Shown here: piece after piece, positions 37,301 to 49,709 of the stretch
Position numbering within the stretch: the first letter of the stretch is position 1
How the letters are laid out: each line of letters begins with the position of its first letter
Assembly: GCA_029379385.1 (NCBI GenBank)
Contig: CM055611.1
Coordinates: 25,386,092 to 25,450,091, forward strand
DNA length: 64,000 bases
Direction of reading: 5' to 3'
Origin: Quillaja saponaria
Lineage: Eukaryota; Streptophyta; Magnoliopsida; Fabales; Quillajaceae
The notes under the pieces: model-generated
Told to the model about the DNA's origin: nothing
Seen by the model: the letters and a program-made list of their open reading frames with translations, nothing else
Database searches by the model: none
Translations under genes and position numbers: made by a program

Positions 37301-38833
37301 CTGGATTGCCCAAGTCATTGTAGACGTCGAAGTCATATATTCTATCTGATAAATTTCTAACTCCATTTCCATCACCCTTAAGATCTCTTAGCTCCTTTTC
37401 TCTCAAAGCTCTAAGCCCAGCAGGTGTTTCACTAGGTAGATATGGCTGCTCAAATAAATTCCACAAAGAAAAAAGGTTAGTCTTTAAGACTACTAAAATC
37501 AATACTTAGAAAATTATACTTTTTTACAAGTTAAAGCTTATGAACTAGACCAGTAATATTTTCCCTTCTGAATGGGTGTGGAAGTATTTAATTAGGTGGT
37601 TACTAGTTATGTTTCAAGTTCATTTATGATGATTGATGGGCGACCTTCAATGAAACAAAATGAATTGTTTATTAACCCGTGCATATAACAAACAAAATTT
37701 CAAGACCCTCTGGATTTCATAAAGCCACTAGTTGTCTAGTTTCATTAAGATGGTCTATTCAACTTCTTCAACTTGGAAAATAACATTTCAACTTCTTTGT
37801 CCTTTGCAAAAGGTTCAAAGTCTGACTTTTTGAATAGAGAATAAAACAATGAAAAATAGAAAATGGGATTGAATGGAGAAACTAAGATTGATGAGGCATT
37901 TACCATATTGGAGAAGAATATCCGCTTTCCAGGAAGATCTTTATTGGATTGTACCCATGAGTTGCAGGGGAAATGAACTGGACCACAAGCAAAACCTTCA
38001 ATCGTAATACTCTCCAAGAAGAACTCTTGCTGGTGCTTATTTGTCACTGTAATGGCTCCAGGCACCCCAAAATTGGAGTCTACAATGAATTCAGCTGTGT
38101 AATTAACTTTTTCAGTTTTAACATTCGCTTTCTTTGACCAATCCTTTAGCACTGCTCGGTTGCTCTTCTTTGGATCTTTGGTCTCTATCAGAGAAAAAAA
38201 CGCAAACCATTTAGCTGCATACAATTATACCAATTTGAAAATACAGATGGTTTAACAATCTTTTCATTGTCAATTAAAAGAGGAAAAGTGAAACCCACTT
38301 CGAAATTATGATTCTTTTCTTGAATTTTAGCTAAATATGCTGAAAAGGGAATGACCCAGATGAGGAAATCAATTAATCAGAAAAGAGAAATGGTTTAGGA
38401 AGCAATAAATGACAGTCCTGACACACCCATAAACAGAAATAGGCTTACTTGGATCAATCTCAGTGCTGACAAGCTCAAGAACCACATTTCTTCCAATTTT
38501 GTCAGTAAAAGCATCCAAATGCTTCAAAAGGGTCTCTTTAAAATCCTCCTTGTTCTTATTCCTCACTGTCAACACAGCTCTAACCTTGAACTGCACTGCT
38601 TTCTCTGCAGCCACAGGCTTCACCAAATCCTCACTAATAGCTGCCACAGGACTCTTAATTGCAGCCTTCCTCAACCGCACTACCCTTCTATTTTCCAGAG
38701 GGACCACAACAGGGCCAACCAACAACTGGTTCTGCTTTTGTTGAAAGCTAAAATTTTGAAAAGCTTTTGAGGTAGAAACAAAAGAAGACCTCTCAATTAC
38801 TGAAGAACCCATAATTTCCTTTGCAAAGGCCAT
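34321..38833 (-). CDS. LOX: Chloroplast 13-lipoxygenase, LOX3/LOX4-type
   Basis: Type 2 lipoxygenase that adds oxygen at C-13 of linolenic acid, the first step toward jasmonate. Exons on the minus strand: 38833-38449, 38184-37904, 37445-37208, 37075-36749, 36208-36015, 35908-35607, 35477-35211 and 35077-34321; 2751 bases, 916 residues plus stop, a normal length. The N-terminus is Ser-rich and basic, fitting a plastid transit peptide. A PLAT/LH2 domain spans about 95-225 and the catalytic domain the rest. Iron ligands are visible: His570 and His575 (HQLVNHW), His767 and Asn771 (HAALNFGQY) and the C-terminal Ile916 (NSVSI). The text around [20 protein letters not shown] favours the LOX3/LOX4 group over LOX2. 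No break found. Its 3' end was copied into the decayed block to the left. Confidence 0.94.
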
Positions 38834-39329
38834 CTTGGTTTCTCTCTCTACAAACCCTTTATCTGTCTCTAAGAAGTGTTCTATTTACAGAGATGAGCAC
38901 TGAAAGTTAAAAGTCTTTGGAGCAAAACTGAGATGGATTTGAATGAGCAGAGGGGTATCCTTGTGTTAAATATATATGGAGAGAAATAGGGATAGAAGAA
39001 TAATAGGTGGCTATCAGTATCATGGATCTCACCGTCTACACGTTTTTTAAAATATGAATACTTGTGAATCACTTGCTTTTACTTTTTTGTTTTGGTACCA
39101 CTATTGTGCTTTTCTAATAACATATTTTTCATTTGGGACTTTCAAACCAAATGGCTGCCGAGTCAAAACGAGTTTCAGAGTAAAGACGCGGTGTGGAGAA
39201 GCCAAAAGGAAGGTACATTATGTATTGCTTAAAGTACTTTTATATCCTTTGTCTTCTTTGGAAATTGCAGTTGTGTCCCTATTCAAGACCGCAAAAGCAT
39301 AATAATTTTTTTATTATAAATGAAAATTT

Positions 39330-39364
<35 letters not shown>

Positions 39365-42300
39365 TGGTTGAGTAAATATAGTTAATAACTGAATTTACAA
39401 AGTGATTATTTATTTTTTCACTCAAGAGGTCAAGGTTGAAGGTTCAAAGTACTCCCAAGACATTTTCAAGATGACATATCATCAAATTAAACTTTTTTCA
39501 GTAAGGTTAAAATTATTAGTTCAAAAAGACGTTGTGAAAAATAGATTGTAAGTATAATCTAATTAACTCAACACCTGGATCTTGTTTCACTTTTCCATCT
39601 CATCGGTTGAGTCAGATTGAATTTTAAAATTGCCATCTTCACCAAAAAAAAAAAAATCTAATTTTGTTATAATTGAGTTTTTTGAAGAAAAAGTTCATTT
39701 GGTGTGCAAGTCTATGTGTAGTATAAACATGTAGAATTGTGATGTGATAGTTGTAAGATAAGCTCATGGATGTGTTGAGATTGATTGAGAAGAGTGGTAA
39801 GAACACTATAAAAAAGTGTTACTCTAAACACCAAATATAATGTATTCTTTCTATGTTGTCTTTCTTGGACATCTAATGCAGTAAGGGAATTACAGAGGCT
39901 GCAGAAATACGTAGACAAAAGGCATGCAAATTCAGCGTCTTCCAACTAGCTAGGCTGCATATTATTGATGACTGAAAATCCACTTGACTCATGAACTACT
40001 AATTTTGCAGCAAAGCTCCCATACAAAAATTAAAGTAGTACCATTGCAAGTACCAATTATGGTATAAATTTGCAGGCATGGAATCATATGAGTTGTGCTT
40101 ACTTGAGAGTTTAATCTTTGAGTCATGTAGGTAGTTAATTGGTGTGCCAAAAAAATAATAACTTCACTAAAAAGTATAAGTTTAATGATTAATTAATTAG
40201 TTCTTAAACGTATATTTATATCTAAATTGTCTATCATCAGCGTGAATGATTCACAAATGCTTATGTTGACTGTGTTGAAACCTATTCCATCTTAGTGTCC
40301 ATCTGCCTTAACGTGAACAAGTAAATTCTTAAATTATTTGTTATTATAAACTTTTGATTCTAAATTGATATATGTTGTGATGTTCTTGGAAACTAGCCTG
40401 CTATGTAATATTCAAAGTAAATTAAAATTCAAGTCAAAATCCAAGGGTTGGCCAAAATTTTAAGTAACCCCTCTTTGTTTACCAAAGTAGTAGATATCAA
40501 GAATAGGATCATAATATTCAATTTGCCAATAAAAACTAGTGATGAGAGTGATGGTCTGATGGAGAATACTAAACAATTATAGAGTTTAAGGCGTGATGGA
40601 ATTCTTTTTCTTTTGGAAATCATATCCAAAACATTCGAGAAAATTAACCTAGCTAGTTATATTCAGTTTAACACTTTTTGCCGCCAGTTTGGCAGCCGAG
40701 AAAATTAAAATTCATAAACATGAGGTTTCCTGGCTTTTTCTTGAAAATTCTATCAACAATCCTTTGCACTTGATTATTAGTTTCAACCAAGATATGACGT
40801 AAAGTTTAGGCTGACTATTAGATAAAGATATCAAGTACCAACTGTTCTGTACAAGTACCTAATTCATATATATTGCCCTAAATAATGGAATAATTAAATA
40901 TAGACTATCTCAAAAATAATTGAAGGCTCTTGGGAGGCTTTTCCTAACAAAATATATTGAGTTAGGATGTGAGAAATTTGATAAAAGCCCTTTGTGTTGG
41001 GAGTAAGCAGACCAGATTATATTTAAATATAAATTTACCATATTCTCATTAAAAAAATATAGAAAAAAGTAAGAAAAATTTCAACTTTTTAGATACCAAA
41101 ACAATCATGTAATAATTTTACATAATCAATAAATCAGAATTTTAATCTTTTTTTTTTTAATAAGTACCCATAACAATACATATAATACCAAATTTTATCC
41201 TTTAGTTGATATGCCATCAAGTTTTAATTTTTCTCTAAAACTTAAATAATTTTTTCTAAAATTATTTTTATTAATTTTAATTATAATAACTCTTGAATGA
41301 CAAAAAATCAAATTTTCAAAAAATCTATAAAAATACATAACTTTCAAAAAATCTTCAATAATTGTAACGTATTTCTTATTTGTTTTATTTTATATCAAAA
41401 TTATTTTCATCACGTGTACCATTTTAACGTGTTACAAACTAAATTAGTTAATCTTATTTTTTTTATGAGAAAGAATTCTTATATTTATCTTCTTCTTTTT
41501 TAATTTAGAAAAATTAATATTTTTCCATTCATAATTTATGACAATTAAATTTCAAAAATAATATTTTTAAAAATAAATTTTCACTTTTTAAATGTGAGTA
41601 AGATTTTTGCTACAAAAGTTATATTTTTCTTTAGGATTGTATTCTAATCAAATTTAAGATAAAAGATACTTTTACAAAATAAAATTAATTTTTTAAAAAT
41701 GAGTTGAATTCTTGTACTTGTATTTTAAAATAATTATATATTTCAATGCTAAAATTTAATGGGCTTATCAATAAAAGGGTAAAAGTAGTATTATATGAAG
41801 TGTTATAGGTAAAAGGACTTTTTTTATAAATAAAATAAATTAAAAAATAAGATGTTAGAGGATTTTTTTGAAATTTGAAATATAATAAAGAACTTTTTAC
41901 TTTTCCTAAAAAATTATTTCATATTCAAAATTATGCTATGTTGGTTTAATCACATTGTAATTTATTCCCTATTCGCACTCTTTGTACATGAATCTTTAAT
42001 ATCATTTTAACCTTAACTAAAGCTTTAATGAAATATAACTCATATTACACTCGGGGAGTAATTGATTTTTTTAAAAGGTTTTAATATTAATAATTAATTA
42101 GTTTCTACTTGTGGTTTGTTGGTTTGGTTTCCTATTTGATTTGTCTCACATAAAACGAAAAAGAAAATGTTTTCTTGAGAATGATGATCACTTTAGAAAA
42201 AGGAAAATAAAAAGTAGAAATTCTTATGACTTTGGAAAAGTTAGTTGGTCTAATGGTGTAGCACATAGTAATAAGAAGAAAAATTAAAATTCCAAAATCT

Positions 42301-43380
42301 TGAATTTGTAACAAGAGGAGAAACATGTTGGGTAGGAGAAGAGGAAACACAATGTTAAAATGCCAGCTGCCTTTGATCTTTACGACCATAATTTGTATAA
42401 TTTCAACTCAATTGTATGAAACAAAGAAATAGTGGAATTTTTTATTTTTTATTTTAATAGCATTTGACGACTAAATTTGAAAGACTAGTTTGGTACATCG
42501 TATAAAATTATATATTTTATAATATATAAGATTGTATAATGTATTAGGTTATAAAACTATATTGTTATTTTATTTTTCTCTTACATATTGTATAATGAAA
42601 ATCAATAATATATATATATTATCATATTGTTATACATTATATAAAAGTTAACTAAATAATTTTATTCTTATATTATTCTACTGTTTGTATACAATGCATT
42701 CAAATGAGTAACACATTTAGTTATTGCTCCCGTGCGTTGAATTAATCTTCATGATCAAAAAAGCCGAAAAAAATGTCCTTTCACATTATTAATTTAATAA
42801 TGATAGATAATAAATTTCTTTGGTAGGTATAGATAGCTTTTCCAAATGAAATGAAAGGGAACAAATCAAAGTCTAAAAGAAGAGAGAAATTTAAGATTCT
42901 ACTACATAATTTTCTCTGCATGTTACTTGCATACTTCACTAATTAAATTAAATAAACAACTATGTTGCAAATTTTCAAGAAGATTCCTATTTAATTAGAT
43001 TACAACTGGTGTGAAACAGGTTTGCAAATATTTCGCCTCTTTTAAATAAAATTAAAAGAAACCCACTTTCATAAAATCCTAAATAATAATGAAAATTCTT
43101 ATTACCATCTCTTTAGACTATTTGTTTTTATTATTTCTTTCATTTTTTTTCTTCATATTTAAGTCAAACTAATTTAATTTGTTGTGAATTTGACTAATCA
43201 AACTTGACTTTTATTTTTTTTTTCCTTTTTTGCATCAAACATTTTTATATTTTTATTTGAAGATTACTTTTCAAAAAAAAGTCATAAAAATAATATTGTT
43301 GAATTCATAATAATCAAACTTAATATCTTTACTCATTCTAATCACTTGCATTAAGGTAAAGTGCCTTTATTAATACTTGA
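38834..43380. other. AT-rich spacer upstream of the lipoxygenase
   Basis: The first few hundred bases are the lipoxygenase 5' flank. A (TA)n run lies at 39333-39361. The minus-strand frame at 39712-39945 (77 codons) is not recognisable and is probably chance. The rest is low-complexity AT-rich DNA with no gene or clear transposon ends. Confidence 0.5.
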
Positions 43381-43473
43381 CATTCTATTTTAAATAGAAA
43401 GACTCGTCTTATTTTATTTTTAACAATAAATACATGTTATTTTTTATAATATTTTAAATTTATTAAATAATTT

Positions 43474-43474
<1 letters not shown>

Positions 43475-43515
<41 letters not shown>

Positions 43516-43750
43516 TATTAAATTTGTACTTACATTTTAAAATAATTAAATCTTACAAAAATTACATTATATTGAATTTTTATAATTTGACTTTTTATAA
43601 TTTAACAACCCCCCACCCAAGTCCAACATTGAATTATATATATATTGGTATTAAATTTGTACTTACATTTTAAAATAATTAAATCTTTAAAAAATTACAT
43701 TATATTGAATTTTTATAATTTGACAACCCCCACCCAAGTCCAACATTAAA
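43475..43750. repeat. (AT)n run and imperfect tandem duplication of about 125 bases
   Basis: An alternating AT tract at about 43481-43511 is followed by two copies of a unit starting ttggtattaaatttgtactt (43512 and 43644), each ending in a C-rich cccacccaagtccaacatt block at about 43613-43631 and 43727-43746. The first copy has an extra short AT stretch. Confidence 0.75.
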
Positions 43751-43870
43751 TACAGTATAAATTTATATTATTTATCACATCTTATATTATATTTGATAGA
43801 AATACAAGAGTAATGCAACTGTATAATTGATATTATTTAATTATACCTAAATCATTTTTTATTTTTATTT

Positions 43871-44035
43871 TTACAAGTATTCTCATATATTTTGAGTGTG
43901 AGCCTAATATTATTTGAGAGTTGTGACTATCATCTCACAAGTATTAATTACAGGCTTGAACCATTGGCATTATATATATTTTTCAACTATTAAGTCCAAG
44001 TGTAGCTTGACACTTGAATTGCGCATCGTGGATAT
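43871..44035 (-). repeat. Second copy of the tRNA-derived SINE family
   Basis: Aligns with the SINE at 29511-29695 through gagcctaat, ttgtgact, ctcac and ggcttgaa, and ends with cgtggatata. Box B reads GGTTCAAGCC on the minus strand, close to the Pol III consensus. More diverged than the copy at 29.5 kb in the box A part. Confidence 0.55.
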
Positions 44036-47000
44036 ACCTAAATCTTATATAATATATAAAACAAGTGATAATTTATTTTAAAAAAAAAGATATCGTATAT
44101 TATTTTTAATCTCCCTTCATTTCTCTCTATTTAAATAGTCCATAAGACATTTCCAATAAAAATACAATTAAATCAAGTCTTCTTTAGTCCTTAACCAAAC
44201 TGACCTTGTACTCTTCCGAGATACCTAAACTTGACCAGCTGACTCTATTGCGAGTTCCTTCTGTCAAACGGCAAAAGGTCAAAACAGTTTACCGAAGACA
44301 AGGCACCGTCCAAAAATACAGTGACGGAAGGGAAAGTATGGCGAAGATGAAACACGTTAAGTAAATGGTAGATACAATTAAAACCTTCACTACCCAAAAT
44401 GTCCCCACTTACTCGGCTTGCTGTCGTTTAGTCTACAAGTGAGCTTGTCCATGGACTGGCCCACGTAGATCCGAATGGACCCAATGGATTTAAGCCCTAT
44501 GGTTCATTGACACCAAGTATTAGTATCTGTAACGTCCAAAGGTTAGACCCACTTTTGTCCTTTTCATTTACAATGGTAATCAAGATCCTTGTGTCGGTTG
44601 GGTTGAGTTATGGATACATAATTATTGTTCACGATTTAATATTTAAATACATTCATACATATTTATTGATATCAAACTCTATCAAATAATACAATTTGAT
44701 ATTTTTGATATCTCTGAACTAAATTCTACAAATTCAAATTTTAAATTTTTCAGAAAAGGGAATTTTTAAGATTTTCATAATGCCAATATAAAGAGAAAAA
44801 AAAGTAACAAGGGAGACTAATGTCAAGAATCTATAAATAATTTTTTAGTTATATGTTGTTTTTAATTTATAAAAGAAATTAATTTAGTTTTAATATTTGC
44901 TAACAGTTCACATTTTTTTCTTATGTGGAAACTAGTCAAATGATAAGAAAATAATATATAGTTAAAGAGTAAGTATTATTTTTGAATTTTATTATTTAAT
45001 TTAGTTAATATGTGTTTGTTACATTATGTACTGTTTAATAAATGATTAACATTACAAATGTAAAAAAAAAAATATAGATTATGTGAAAAGACAAATCAAA
45101 CATGCAAACATGCACAATTAATCATTATATATAATATTTTTACATGTTTCTTGGGTTGTACACCATTTTCATAATATTTTCAATAAATATCTATTACATT
45201 TATATTTCTAAACTCCCTAATATTGTATCAAGAATCAACATTTTAATTCTTAATAATAATTATCAGTTGGCTCCTTGACGGCTTTGATGGATCATGTCAT
45301 TGCAAAAAAAAAAAAAAAAAAATCACATTTCATGATTTCCTCCCTTTTTCTTGTTTTTTCTCCTTCATTCTTTATATTTAAATATAAAAAATGAGAAAAA
45401 AAAAATAATAATAATCTTGTACCAATCAAAGGATTATGACTAAATGATTTTTTTGTTATTGTTAAGATCAAGCAAATGCCAAAAACAATTTTTGGTTCAA
45501 CGATCAAGTGATATCTATCGAGTTAGGAAATTTATAAAAATCTTGCTTTCCATGATATTCATGAAAGTTCGATATATTTTTGGATTACTGGGCCAATCTC
45601 TATGTATTTTTTAATTCATACAAAGAGAGAGGCTAAACCTAGTGGAGTAAACTGGGCCTGATGTCAGTCGAGGTTTGGTCTATTTGTATTTGAATCCAGT
45701 TTTTAAGGCCTTCAATTGGTTTCCACTTCTTAGGCCTACGCTGTTAGGCCCATTGAATAACCTTTCTTTTTCCCGATTACCACTTTAACAGCTTAAAACT
45801 TATTCTCCATAATGTACATTATAAAACTCAAAATCACAAACTAGATATAGAATAAAGTCACGTGCATTGTGTCTCTACTTTGATTATTGAATAATAAATT
45901 TGCACATATATGATTGATTTAATGAATTTGCACATATATGATTGATCTGATTTTTTTAGTTCAATAATTAAGGTAGAGATGTTTTGGTTTTAAATTAAAA
46001 ATATTTGAATTTCGTTATCAATTGATTGTGATTAATTAATCTTGTATACGTCATTATATTTTTTACTAAAAAAATATATAAAAACAGTGTCTAATTTTAA
46101 AGTAATAAACTCTGTTTTTAATTATTATGTATATCATCAATTACAAAAATATATATATTTTCTATTTAATTGTAATGCTAGTCATCAAATAGAGAATGGG
46201 ACATGCATAATGCATTTAATATTTATTAAACACAATTCAATCTTAGCACGATGCTTTTTGATAAAATGTGTAAGCTTGATAGTCATGTATCAGCTGTTTG
46301 TGATAAGTTTTAGTTTATATTAAAGAAAATATCAAGATATATGTCAATAATCTAAATAAATTTATTCCGTGTATGATAATTAAGTGAGTTTATTTTTATA
46401 TTTATTAATTTAATGTTATTCAAATTAGTTTATGTATAACTCAATAATCAACCTTTTATGTCTAATCAAATACAGCTCATCAAAACCGAGACTAGAAATC
46501 TCAACTAATTTATATCTCCGATTTAACAAATACACTTCATTTTTAAGAGGAAAATAAAAAATTTAACACAAAAACAAAAGTTTTGTTTTATATATTGGGC
46601 ATGAAGCTGAGAACCATTTTCCACAGGGACTGATGCGCTGACTCACCTACACTAATAAAACAATAGTAGTACAGATCATGATGTCAGATATGATGTATGT
46701 ATTTTTTATTGTATTTTTTTTGGTTCAAATTTCCAAATTCTTTATATATTTGTCTTACTCATAGTAGTTAGCTGTGTTTTTCTAAAATATCACTTCATTA
46801 TTCAAAAACTACTAGGGATAGATCTGAATTAATTAAGAATTTGAAGTAACACATTATCTTACCAAGACTATACAGCTCTAATAAAAATGACAAATCTAGC
46901 TAGCTAGGCATGCACATGATAAGGAAAAAGAAATATCACTAATTTTTACGTTAAATTACTTCTTGTTTTTTTTCTGTTTTTAGTGCTTATTCTTTTATTC

Positions 47001-47588
47001 TTAGGCAAAAGTTTGTTTGTATATATATTATCAACTTTCATTAATTTCATTCCCCTTTTAAGACAAAAAATAAACAATTGGGTTAAATATAATTTTGTCT
47101 TTGATGATGATTATTTTTTGGATTTATTTATCTCATTTATTGTAATATTGATCATAATTATTATTTTTAAATTTTTTTATTATATGTCTTATTAAGATTT
47201 TATTTTGAAAAGAAAAATTATGATTTCAAATTTGAGATTGATCAATAAACAGAATTCATCTACTACAAATAATATATGAAAAAAGAAAAGAATATATAAA
47301 ATTTTCATTAAATATAGAGGAGTCCTGGAGTTTCAGCTTAATTTCTTATTCCTTAATTTACCCAAATATAAAGATATGCATGTTTCATTTCTTAAATTCT
47401 TATAATTTGCACAGACACCGAGATGGAAATAAATATGAATAAATAAATAAAAGGTATTTAACTGGAAATATATAGATTTATACATTCAGATGACTAAATA
47501 AAATTTAATAAAAAAAGAAGAAGAAGCAATAATGGAAAATGATATAAACGAAAACATATTTATTTATTTTTCTGGTTGGGAGGTTGGG
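44036..47588. other. AT-rich spacer, no gene seen
   Basis: A stretch at about 44200-44560 is richer in G and C than its surroundings and has no coding homology that I recognise. A 26-base direct repeat (tttgcacatatatgattga) lies at about 45899-45945. Reading frames here are short and AT-driven. Confidence 0.5.
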
Positions 47589-47605
47589 CTAGCTAGCTTT
47601 ACAGT

Positions 47606-48004
47606 TTACATGAAGAGGGTACGAGGGCGATCTGATCCAGGCAGATGAGGATAAGTAGAGAAAGAAACACCAATTGGAACAGCGAAACTGGTTTCCATGA
47701 AAACCATTTGTTGAAACGTTTCTATACTTGCACCAGCTTCCACCAGATCTTTTATTAATCTCTTGTAATATTCTTTGATTTTCTTCAACATGCACAAGTA
47801 CTGAAATTTAAGCCATCTCACTCTAATCTTCCTCCACATTTTCACTAGGACAAAACCTCGCCTTGGCTTTTTCCCTCCCAACCGAACTGTCTGTAGCTTC
47901 CGCCGTCTATGGAGGATTCTGACGCGAGTTTGCCACCTGAAAAATGGGGTGATGTGGGTTTGGGTGGTGGGGTGGTGGTGCTCCTCCTCATGATCTATAG
48001 CCAT
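47606..48004 (-). CDS. Small basic plant protein, function unknown
   Basis: Single-exon frame of 132 residues. The N-terminus is His/Glu-rich (EEEHHH), followed by a strongly basic central part (RVRILHRRRK, VRLGGKKPRRG, WRKIRVRWLKFQY), a helix-like KKIKEYYKRLIKDLVEAGAS, and a conserved-looking tail with METSFAVPIGVSFSTYP. Composition and codon pattern differ clearly from the AT-rich flanks, and the tail motif resembles small uncharacterised plant proteins I have seen, so the gene is probably real. There is no signal peptide or membrane segment. A TATA-like stretch (48094-48109) lies about 95 bases upstream of the ATG, and a pyrimidine-rich leader lies between. No function can be assigned. Confidence 0.7.
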   Translation of the reverse strand: MAIDHEEEHHHPTTQTHITPFFRWQTRVRILHRRRKLQTVRLGGKKPRRGFVLVKMWRKIRVRWLKFQYLCMLKKIKEYYKRLIKDLVEAGASIETFQQMVFMETSFAVPIGVSFSTYPHLPGSDRPRTLFM

Positions 48005-48093
48005 GTGAGAAGAGAAAGAAAGATTGGGATACTGTGAGAGTTTTTTCTCTCTCTTTTTTTGAGTTTCAATGAGATAATTTGTTAAATGAAAAG

Positions 48094-48109
48094 CATATAT
48101 ATATTATAG
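48094..48109 (-). promoter_or_regulatory. TATA-like element of the small basic protein gene
   Basis: TATAATATATATATG on the minus strand, about 95 bases before the ATG, followed by a CT-rich leader. Confidence 0.45.
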
Positions 48110-49700
48110 ATCAGGGAGTTGACTAAATTAGTAGAAAGCATCTTTAGGAAAATGGACCCCACCTGGGTTTAAGAGTTAGAGATATTGTTAAGATTGGAAA
48201 ACTGGGCCCCACACGTGATAGCCATTTGAGTATTGCAACTTAGCTAGCCTACTCCTACAAGTTACATACTTTCGTACCAGTTGGAAACTTAATATTCCCT
48301 TACCATCGTCCATCTCCAGTCAAAATGAGTTTCATATTAATTTGTTTTTAATTTTAACCATACGTTCCTTTTTTAAAAAGATTTGATCTTAATTTTGTTT
48401 TACTTGTATCATAATTACTCCCAATCCACATACAAATCTAATTTCCCACACAAATTTTCAACTCCCTATTTTTTTAATATTTATTTATTTTTTATTGTTC
48501 AAATTTAAGTCTTTTTGCTAGTCCTAGTAAATTTAGACAAATTAGCCACTAGGATTTATTGCAAAATGGAAAGTGTCCAAGTCCAAGTCTGTCTAAGTGT
48601 TGAGAGCGTTTAAGCTCGAGCTCAATTTGTTACATATTCGTAAAGATTTTTCAAACGAAAAATAAAAAGATTTGTAGTCAATGAGACTTGATTTACTAGT
48701 TACTAGATAAATATTTAAGTAACTTACCATCACGGAATCACATTAACTTAATAATTGATCTATTCAAATTATTATTAATTTTTTTTAACCTTAGAAAATT
48801 TTATAAATTTATCAAGATACAGTGTAAAAAAATTTTAATGACCCTATTGAATTTATGAAACACACATATTGATTCCATGAAGTTTGACGAAAATAAATTA
48901 GACTAATTAAATAACTATAGATTTTGTTAGAATATAATGTGAAATCAATAATATTATTTGGAAATATATAAATTATAACATACATAAAATTAAATTAATA
49001 CTTAATTTGAATTTTAAAAAATGTAAATTCTCTCATTTCATTTACTTTTGTTATTTTATAATAAAATATTTTCTTTAAAATTTTAAACCATTTATACTAT
49101 ATAGTGAGACTTTTAAAATGATTTTTAATGAGTTTAATCCCAACTAAAAATTAAATAAAAATAAGTAATTCAAAATAAATTAAGAGTTAATTTTTTTATA
49201 TATTTTAAAGAATATTGAAAATTAATTTTTTTATTTTATTTTATGTCCACCTCTACTAATTTATCTCTCTAGTTTAACCTAAGATATATCATTCACGTCC
49301 AAATTAAAAAACTTATAAAAATTTTACTCTCACGACCTCTCTTAGATATTTGAACATAAAACGTCAATAAATAAAGTACACATTACAAATCATCAAACAG
49401 TTAGGATAAAGATAATAAAAAAAATGAAATATTTATCTCATATCGGACAAAACTGAATATTTATATGTATGATCTTTATAACATAATTTTTGGTAAAACA
49501 ATTGATTTTATATGGAATATAAATTTTTGAACAACTGTAATATAAATTTTTTTTATCTCTGTCACTATTATCACCAAATTATAACTAAAATTATTGTATA
49601 TATATATTATATTTATTATAAATTTATATAAAAATAAAATAATATTAAATTCACGAGTTTACGAACTTACAATCAACTTAAAAATAGGCAGAACTTAATT
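48110..49700. other. AT-rich spacer, no gene seen
   Basis: Upstream flank of the small gene (with CACGTG at about 48212) and then low-complexity DNA. Nothing further recognised. Confidence 0.5.
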
Positions 49701-49709
49701 CGAGCAATA

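Noticed and set aside
28813..38833. A biosynthetic gene cluster of P450 and lipoxygenase
   Set aside because: The P450 is broken and the second copies are fragments; proximity is explained by tandem duplication, so a working cluster is not supported.
39712..39945. 77-codon minus-strand frame
   Set aside because: No recognisable family, no promoter or neighbour support; probably chance.
46983..47195. Hydrophobic 70-codon frame
   Set aside because: Composition follows from AT-rich DNA; no support.
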